Assembly: GCA_041569895.1 (NCBI GenBank)
Contig: JBFFXF010000139.1
Coordinates: 1-18,546 of the forward strand
DNA: 18,546 nt
Source: JBFFXF01 sp041569895
GTDB taxonomy: Bacteria > Planctomycetota > UBA8108 > JACQVS01
Direction of reading: 5' to 3'
Every line of letters starts with the position of its first letter. Position 1 is the first letter of the stretch. The notes beneath the pieces are model-generated. The model worked only from the letters and a program-made list of their open reading frames with translations, made no database searches and had not been told where the DNA came from. Shown here piece after piece: positions 13,301-18,546 of the stretch. The translations under genes and the position numbers were made by a program.

Positions 13301-16300
13301 CGGACCGGCGCTCCGGTCGGACTGGCCGACCGATCGATCTCGACCTGCGCAGGAAGCCGCGCCGTGATGCGCGTCGCTGCGGCCGGAACGAGCTCCGCGG
13401 CCACCGTCGCCTCGCCGAGTCCACGCGCGACCGAACCCTCGAGGACGACACGCACCTCACGACGTCCCGCGCCGCGCAACGGCACGAAGGGCGTGCCGCC
13501 GCCCGACGACACTCCGGTCGGCGCGCCGTCGACCAGGACCTCGGCCAGTTGCGTGCCGCCGAACGAGAGCGGCAGCGCCGTCCACTCGCTCGTGAACACG
13601 CGCACGTCGAGCGTGCCCTCGATGCGGTAGCGGTCCCCGTCGGTGGCGAGAACGTAGGTCGCGTTGCCGACGACGAGATCGACCGGCGCGGTTTCCCCCT
13701 CGTCCTCCGGGTCGCGGCCGTGAAAGGCCAGGTTCCAGAGCTCGGCGAACTTCGAGTACGGGATGTACACCTTGCGCTTCTCGGGCGCCCCGGGGATCTC
13801 CAGGTCGTCGAGCGAGTACGGAATCAGCACCGGCGGATCGACGGCTGCGTCGACGGCGGGGGCGCCGCCGCCCGGCATCGCTCGCTGCGTCTCCTGCGCG
13901 ACGCCGGCAACGGGAGCGAGCATCGCCGACAGGAGCACAGCCGCCGCGCCGGACCGACGCAGCGACATCGGCCCGAGCCAGCGGCGCGCGAGCGCGACCA
14001 GGCGCCGGACGATCCAGAGCGCCGCGAGTCCGAGCGCCAGCGCCGCGATGCCCTCGGCGAACGGGATCATCAGGAGCGGCGACTCCCAGCCGAGCGCCGG
14101 CGGCAGGAAGGTGCCGATGGCCAGTCCGAGGAGCACGTAGCCGGCCAGCGCGCGTCGCCGACCGAGCTGCAGCAGCACGACTCCGACCGCCACCGCGCCG
14201 AGGAAGACGAATCGTCGCTGGAAGCGGTCGAGACGGGGGTCGCGGTACTCGAGTGTCACCTCGGGCGACCCGCCGAGCTTGGTGACGGTGATCGGCGCGC
14301 CCTCGTGGGTGATGCGCAGCGCGGTCGCCGGGACGTCGGCGCCGCGATCGAGCTGCATCGGACGGAGCTGCGACACGCCGCCGCTCCCGCTCCCGGAGGA
14401 CGGAATCGACAGCGAGACCTGGGACGTCGCGGCCCGCGCGACGGGAGGGCTCATCGTCCGCCATGCCGTCCAGCGCGGCAACCGCAGCCTCAGGAGGCGT
14501 CCCCAGAAACTCCTCGCGAAGGTCTCGATCGGACGACCCGAGAGTGAATCGACCGCCTCGCCGCGCAGCGTCGTCAGCAGACCCGAGGGACGATAGATCC
14601 GCCACGTCACCCGGCCGACCGGCACCTCCTCGCCGTCGTCGCCGAGCAGCCGCGGGCCGCGCTCGCGCCACGTCCCCTGGCGACCCGGCAGGCTCTCGAT
14701 GCGCTCCGTCACGAACCGCACGGTGGCGTACGACCGCGGCGGCAACGGAAGCCGCACGACGTTCTCCTCCGGGCTGCGAACCGGACGTACGCTCTCGCCG
14801 TCGATCTCCACCGCGAGCACGCTGGTGCCCGCCTCGAGTCCGACCGCGAGGTGCTGGTCGCCGCTGTATCGCAGGGTGAAGCTCGCCTCGGTTCGCGACA
14901 CGCCGCTCTGGTCGATGGTCGTCTCGAGGTGGAGCTCGGAGATGCCGCGACCGAGGACTGGCGAGCGCTCGAACGCCGTCGCCACGAAGGTCGCCGCGGC
15001 CGGTGTCACGGCGGCGCGCTCGTTGACACGGTACACCGCCACGACGCGCCCGGCGGACCCGACATCGAAGAACTCCGGCAGGTCGTCGACGCTCGCGAGC
15101 GAGAGCAGCGCGCCGGGGCTGGCGTCGATGCGCGCGCCGCCCTGACTGCCGAGGACGACGAAGCGCAGCGCGTCGAGGACGCCGGGGTCGCCTCCGTCAT
15201 CGGGCGCCGGATCGATGGCGACGACCGGGATCGCCGCCGGCTGCCCGACGGTCACGGGGATGGTGAAGTCGAAGCGGACGGCGCGCTCGCCGCTCCACGG
15301 ACGCTGGAAGCGGAGCAGACGCCGGCCGCTCTGCGGATCCACCGTCCACTCGCGCAACTCCGTCGCGCGAACACTGGCCGCGGCGTCGACCGGGATCGGC
15401 AGCGAGACGAGGAGCGCCTCGATCGGCCGCCCGGAGACCGCCACGCGCAGCTCGGCGCGGACGTGCTGCGCCTGCTCGTCGACGACCGAGTGGGTCACCG
15501 CCTCGTAGACGCCGCGCGTCGAGCGGCGCACGACCGACAGCGGCACCGGCGGCGCGACGTCGGACGCGCCGAGCTCGGTCTCCAGCGCGGCGACGAGCCG
15601 GTCCGACTCGAAGCCGAGCGCGCCGAGTCGCTCGGTGGCGACGGCGTCCCAGCCCGGCACGCTGCCGAGCGAGACGTGCAGCGAGCGCACCAGCTCGACG
15701 CCGAGCGCGAGGTGCTGGCGCGTCGCGCCATCGACGACCGGCAACACGAGCTGCGTCTCGACTCCGAGCGGGAAGTCGGGCTCGCCGGTGTCGCGACTCC
15801 ACGCGAACGTGGCGTGGAGAGCGACAGGCTGCTCCGCCGTGATGCCGCGCTCGAAGTCGAGCCGCACCAGTCGCGACCCGTCCGCCTCGGCGGGCACGTC
15901 GCGCTCGAACGGACGGAGACCGCGGCCGGTCCCGGCCTCGACGACCTCCTCGATCGCGAACGAGCGCGGCACGCGGAGCTCGACGGTGTACACGCTGCCG
16001 GTCGTCGCGCGGACGACGATGGCGCCGTGCAGGCGCGCCGAGCGCTCCTCGATCGTCAGTCGATGCGTGGCGCGGGCCTCGAGCGCCTCCGACGGCGCAC
16101 GCACGTCGGCCTGGACGCGCGCCTCCGCGCCGCTGAACGCCCACAGCCTCTGCGGGCCCCAGCGAGTCAGGAAGGCCGCGTCGTGGGAGAGATCGCCCGG
16201 CGCGATCGACTCGAGCCCGCTGACGGTGACGGCGCCGATGCGGTTGCCCGCCGGCACGCGCAGCGCGATGGCGCCACGATCGCGCACGGCGTCCGGAAGC

Positions 16301-17454
16301 CGGGGCCTTCCCAGCGTGAACCGCACCCGGCGCGTGCCGTCCGGCTCGTCCCCGAGCGAGGCGGGCTCGTCGAGGACTCCGTTGATGCCGATCTCGACGC
16401 GACCGTCGGTCGGCTCGTGGAGCACGACGCGGATGAGCTGGCCGTCCGGGGACGCCGACGTCGTCCACGAATGCACCGCCGCGCTCCGGACGCGCAGCAC
16501 GCGAGCGCCGCGTGGCGCGACCAGCTCGATCGCCTCGGTCTTCTTCCGGAAGACGTCGACGATCGCGCGCCACCCGAAGGTCGGACTGCGCGGTCTGAGA
16601 TCGAAGAGCACCAGGTGCTCGGCGGCGAAGATCGCCGGCTGGCGTCCGCCGTCGCGCCTCGGCTTCCACCGCAGGTTGAAGTGCCCGCCGCTGCCGAGTC
16701 CGATTCGGAACGACGTGCGCGCGTCGCTCTCCGAGCCGCTCGTCGAGCGCGCCAGGAACGGCGGATTCGATTCGCCCGTGACGTCGCCGGGCACGTCGAG
16801 CCGCAGGAACGTTCCCGCGCTGCTCGGCACCGTGCCCTCGACCGTGAACCAGCCGTCCTCCTCGCGCGCCGGGAGCGAGAGCTCGACCACGGCGCGGTGA
16901 CGGCCGACGCCGCGGAGGATCAGCGACAGCCTCGGTCCGCCGGAGCCCGGGATCGCCTCGAGGATGGCCCAGCCCGGCGCGTCGTCGACGCGAACCGAGC
17001 CGACGTGGGCGGGCGCGGGACCGAGATCGCAGCGCACCCACCCCTCGCCGGCGACCGCGATGTCGATCACGGCGCGCAGACGCACCGAGGCGCCCTCGAC
17101 CGTTCCCGAGACCGACGAGCTGACCGCCACAGCGCCCAGCGGCGGCGGCTCGACCGGCGCGCGCAGCGCGGGACGGTTGGCGAGCGCACGCGAGAGCAGG
17201 CCGCGATACTCCTCGAGCGACATCACGACGCCCGAGGGATCGGTGGCGGCGATCTTCAGCAGCTCGTCGTGCGGCACGTAGACCTCGCGAACGAGCGGCG
17301 CGTCGCCGGCGTACGCGAGCGGCGTCGTCGTGACACCGAGCGTGACGCCGAGCGTGACGACCAGCCAGGCGAGCATCGCCGGGGCGAGCATCCCCGGAAC
17401 GATCATCGCGGCGGCCAGCGCGCGCGGCGTGTCAGCAGGCTTCAGGTGCTTCAT
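10351..17454 (-). CDS. Giant membrane-anchored protein, two homologous halves fused in one polypeptide, unknown function
   Basis: The 2367-aa product has a signal peptide (hydrophobic 14-45) and two comparable halves. The first has REVYVPHDELLKI (56-68) and a beta-rich ectodomain to about 1075, including a stretch at 105-265 that parallels 1262-1412. Membrane helices follow at about 1081-1097, 1102-1117 and 1126-1148. The second half opens at 1163 with MSLRRSGAAAVLLSAMLAP and AQE, which reads as a complete signal peptide buried inside the protein. KRKVYIPYSKFAELW (1226-1240) then repeats the first half's motif, followed by another beta-rich ectodomain, a module with TIHNRTLQFLEIRMPEE (1987-2003), a charged coiled coil (about 2105-2205), a Gly/Ser/Pro-rich linker and a final helix with basic tail (about 2343-2367). 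Its ATG overlaps the upstream stop as ATGA, with AGAGGAG just before it, so translation is probably coupled. Function not recognised; a cell-envelope role is inferred. Confidence 0.9.
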   Translation of the reverse strand: MKHLKPADTPRALAAAMIVPGMLAPAMLAWLVVTLGVTLGVTTTPLAYAGDAPLVREVYVPHDELLKIAATDPSGVVMSLEEYRGLLSRALANRPALRAPVEPPPLGAVAVSSSVSGTVEGASVRLRAVIDIAVAGEGWVRCDLGPAPAHVGSVRVDDAPGWAILEAIPGSGGPRLSLILRGVGRHRAVVELSLPAREEDGWFTVEGTVPSSAGTFLRLDVPGDVTGESNPPFLARSTSGSESDARTSFRIGLGSGGHFNLRWKPRRDGGRQPAIFAAEHLVLFDLRPRSPTFGWRAIVDVFRKKTEAIELVAPRGARVLRVRSAAVHSWTTSASPDGQLIRVVLHEPTDGRVEIGINGVLDEPASLGDEPDGTRRVRFTLGRPRLPDAVRDRGAIALRVPAGNRIGAVTVSGLESIAPGDLSHDAAFLTRWGPQRLWAFSGAEARVQADVRAPSEALEARATHRLTIEERSARLHGAIVVRATTGSVYTVELRVPRSFAIEEVVEAGTGRGLRPFERDVPAEADGSRLVRLDFERGITAEQPVALHATFAWSRDTGEPDFPLGVETQLVLPVVDGATRQHLALGVELVRSLHVSLGSVPGWDAVATERLGALGFESDRLVAALETELGASDVAPPVPLSVVRRSTRGVYEAVTHSVVDEQAQHVRAELRVAVSGRPIEALLVSLPIPVDAAASVRATELREWTVDPQSGRRLLRFQRPWSGERAVRFDFTIPVTVGQPAAIPVVAIDPAPDDGGDPGVLDALRFVVLGSQGGARIDASPGALLSLASVDDLPEFFDVGSAGRVVAVYRVNERAAVTPAAATFVATAFERSPVLGRGISELHLETTIDQSGVSRTEASFTLRYSGDQHLAVGLEAGTSVLAVEIDGESVRPVRSPEENVVRLPLPPRSYATVRFVTERIESLPGRQGTWRERGPRLLGDDGEEVPVGRVTWRIYRPSGLLTTLRGEAVDSLSGRPIETFARSFWGRLLRLRLPRWTAWRTMSPPVARAATSQVSLSIPSSGSGSGGVSQLRPMQLDRGADVPATALRITHEGAPITVTKLGGSPEVTLEYRDPRLDRFQRRFVFLGAVAVGVVLLQLGRRRALAGYVLLGLAIGTFLPPALGWESPLLMIPFAEGIAALALGLAALWIVRRLVALARRWLGPMSLRRSGAAAVLLSAMLAPVAGVAQETQRAMPGGGAPAVDAAVDPPVLIPYSLDDLEIPGAPEKRKVYIPYSKFAELWNLAFHGRDPEDEGETAPVDLVVGNATYVLATDGDRYRIEGTLDVRVFTSEWTALPLSFGGTQLAEVLVDGAPTGVSSGGGTPFVPLRGAGRREVRVVLEGSVARGLGEATVAAELVPAAATRITARLPAQVEIDRSASPTGAPVRVERGDAGDGTVCHVDLGTDTRLVLRWRSPSISSERPPLVTALSASSFELERGGYVVDRLQHVAIEGQEASHLRFRVIGAWVITGVSGADVSEWVLREPEGDGRALEVFFTRRKSSFGLSIRGFASCDEQPSAPADLDLDGATRQEGFVALRHHSLRRFPLDVLRGLSRRSHRDFIAELSRSVPAVSSDFLAGHDRIFHFHDSLANETIRSVSAEPEGALETQAVGLFSSERVAVAVRVRYAGITGPGPLRFEVPVPAGWTVRVARGAAVGDWDVEQVGDQRRLVVRLRQRATDGAEIEWYAEGPEPDPAALSRGIPLPPFRAVSPLRQTVYWVVAGSTDLELGEGQQTDLAPLPLESSPRWLGLDPHMTYRLGYRSQQPGGTLVVTATPRRTVVRSVTTTLLRVAETHVDARTRVRLRVERSGASVFRLRLPSAATSVSVSLPNQLRRRDENTPQGRVITLTLPSPAIGDIELDVAFRLERPAGRSVDLTGVEVLDVDSARDSVAIVRNPLLALRVASTEGLDPIDAGAGESVPPDLAALGVLGGESVEIDESFLVVNRPWRIVLVEEEAEAITGFEALVEFAEIETVLAADGSNWTRAVYTIHNRTLQFLEIRMPEEAELWRVLVNGRPVPVSRRSGVEGESILVPIERMTATDLSIRVALTYTLPPIALPAASATFAPAAPRVVLDGLQSFETLWRVHVPQGHVVSSIDGNLREVIAGVHHGERVRNLIGQIGRIQKRLDEPETDAVTRRERTRARRNLIELQRALEDAVQDLRDPAAQSLGEGRAIQADEYAQQLKESRDFIDRGTRRVVELKKQTAAPEEEGGLPPVDRAFEGAREFLEGRWSATRSGAPQSNEGQQRGGGEGIPLDSFRDALGPVQAPAVSRDETDPSASGGANGVPSILGSTTSDDRAFLAESLGVDMTLPSGGELHTFRGKVSTPNLELDLAARDLDARLWHAIGLAATVAVIVLWTRRTRRRVR

Positions 17455-18546
17455 CTCTCCTCTTTCTTTTCCGAGTCGTCCCCGGCGGGCTTCTCCCCGT
17501 CGCCCTCCCCCTCGCCGGCGCCCTTCTCATCGGCAGGCTTCTCGGCGGACGGCTCGTCCGACACGATGACCACCGGCTCCGCCTCCTCGAGGAACGGATC
17601 GGGGGCGAGCTCGAAGCGCTCGGCGCGCCAGCGCTGGATGCGGCCGCGGACCCGCGGCACGCAGACGATGACCGCGAGACCGACGAACACCAGGAGGACG
17701 CCCCGGTACGCCGACAGGAAGAGCACCGCGACCGGCGCCGCCGACAGCCAGGCGAGGAGCAGCAGCACTGCCGCGCTGCCGATGAGGATCGACCAGCGGC
17801 GCCCGCGCCACCGTCGCACCGAGAGCGCGCCGGCCGCGATCGCCACGGCGAAGACGCCGAGGTTGAGGACGGTGTAGGCTCTCCTGCCGATGTAGGCGAA
17901 GCGCGTCTCGCCCTCGGGACGGAAGGTCTGCAGCCGGAAAAGCTTCATGTCGCCGCGCGCGAGCTCGGGCGAGAGCTCGGGCAGCTTCAGCGGACCGTAG
18001 TGCGTCCGCGGCCCCGTGTGCGCGCGCGCCACCGCCGCGTTCGAGAAGACGCTCAGCGAGAGCCACGTCCACGGGTCGATGCTGTCGACGTCGGTGGTGT
18101 AGAGCGTGCCGCCTCCCGGCAGATAGACGAGGTCCGCCGGCACCCGCAGCTCGAGCTCGATCTTCTCGACCGGCACGCGCCGTCCCTCGAGCTCGAGCAC
18201 GGCGGGCGTGACGATGTCGAACCCGCCGACCGTGCCGAGCGAACCGCCGAGCGCGACCTGGTAGCGCACCTGGACGACGACCACGCCGCGCTCCCCGAGC
18301 GGCAGGCGCAGCTCGCGATCGCGCGCCGCGGCGCTCGTGTCCCCCGTCGCACCGGCGGCGCCCGCCTCGCCGTCACGCGGGCGGCGCTGCGGCACGCGCT
18401 CCTTGCCGCCGACGAAGACGCGCACGTTCTGCGAGTTCTCCGGCAGACGGAGGTCGAGGTACTGCAGGCCGGAGTTCTCGAGCACGATCACCACGTCGGC
18501 GTCGAGGATGCGCTCGCGCGAGAGGTGGCCGCGCTCGAGGAGCAGC
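17451..18546 (-). CDS. Partial membrane protein related to the giant protein (5' end outside the window)
   Basis: The frame is open from the right edge, so the true start lies beyond it; 364 C-terminal codons are visible. Near the visible start, VVIVLENSGLQYLDLRLPEN and VRVFVGGKERVP align with TIHNRTLQFLEIRMPEE and RVLVNGRPVPV of the giant protein (about 1987-2018), so the two share a beta-rich module. A Pro/Gly-flanked linker and further beta strands follow, then about four membrane helices in the C-terminal part, between the YIGRRAY segment and VCVPRVRGR, and a soluble acidic, Lys/Glu/Gly-rich tail ending SEKKEER. This layout (ectodomain, membrane cluster) matches the first half of the giant protein. 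Its TGA overlaps the giant gene's ATG. Function unknown. Confidence 0.85.
   Translation of the reverse strand, partial: LLLERGHLSRERILDADVVIVLENSGLQYLDLRLPENSQNVRVFVGGKERVPQRRPRDGEAGAAGATGDTSAAARDRELRLPLGERGVVVVQVRYQVALGGSLGTVGGFDIVTPAVLELEGRRVPVEKIELELRVPADLVYLPGGGTLYTTDVDSIDPWTWLSLSVFSNAAVARAHTGPRTHYGPLKLPELSPELARGDMKLFRLQTFRPEGETRFAYIGRRAYTVLNLGVFAVAIAAGALSVRRWRGRRWSILIGSAAVLLLLAWLSAAPVAVLFLSAYRGVLLVFVGLAVIVCVPRVRGRIQRWRAERFELAPDPFLEEAEPVVIVSDEPSAEKPADEKGAGEGEGDGEKPAGDDSEKKEER

Noticed and set aside
10351..13968. Independent gene starting at the internal ATG at 13968
   Set aside because: The frame is continuous with the first half without a stop and I see no strong ribosome site there; kept as one gene, with the fusion noted as a finding.
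10909..17877. Very long plus-strand open frames (1212 and 1008 codons) opposite the giant gene
   Set aside because: Antisense frames stay open because of strong GC bias at the third codon position. Their translations are Arg/Ala/Glu/Asp-rich without hydrophobic cores or motifs, while the minus strand gives structured protein.

Overview
The window is very GC-rich (low-GC pockets only between genes). Nearly all genes lie on the minus strand, and secreted, lipoprotein or membrane-anchored products dominate. A Tat-exported Gfo/Idh/MocA oxidoreductase, a PQQ-type beta-propeller lipoprotein, a CE15-like esterase fused to an Asp-box sialidase-like domain, and giant beta-rich membrane proteins together suggest Planctomycetota or a related PVC/Acidobacteria-type lineage. 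This is an inference from gene style, not from a marker gene.

Layout, left to right. 1-58: end of a GGGNAC hexamer array. 59-1294 (-): amidohydrolase_2-type lipoprotein. 1480-2250 (-): short CorA-like membrane protein. 2531-2818 (+): small four-helix membrane protein, divergent from the CorA-like gene. 2886-3260 (-): conserved-looking 124-aa hypothetical in a lower-GC pocket. 3261-3950: 690-bp repeat-rich gap. 3951-7103, 7142-8455 and 8524-9888 (all -): a probable three-gene unit transcribed oxidoreductase -> beta-propeller lipoprotein -> esterase/sialidase fusion. 9889-10350: second repeat-rich gap. 10351-17454 (-): 2367-aa membrane-anchored giant protein. 17451-18546 (-): 5'-truncated gene for a related membrane protein, joined to the giant gene by a 4-bp ATGA overlap.

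How the genes may work together. The three-gene unit looks like secreted carbohydrate processing: deacylation or de-esterification and glycan recognition or hydrolysis by the fusion, with an exported sugar-type oxidoreductase and a propeller lipoprotein beside it. The giant gene and its overlapping partner encode three copies of one architecture (beta-rich ectodomain plus membrane segments); two copies are fused in one polypeptide. I know no function for them.

The most unusual non-coding signal is a family of mosaic intergenic repeats. Two large gaps 6.5 kb apart carry the same set of short tandem-repeat modules (GGGNAC, CCGATN, GATCAGA and TCTGCGTCA types). They also share non-repetitive anchors, including a 32-bp block matching at 30 positions and identical ends. 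Smaller pieces of the same family sit at several other gene boundaries. A two-tier hairpin lies inside the first gap.
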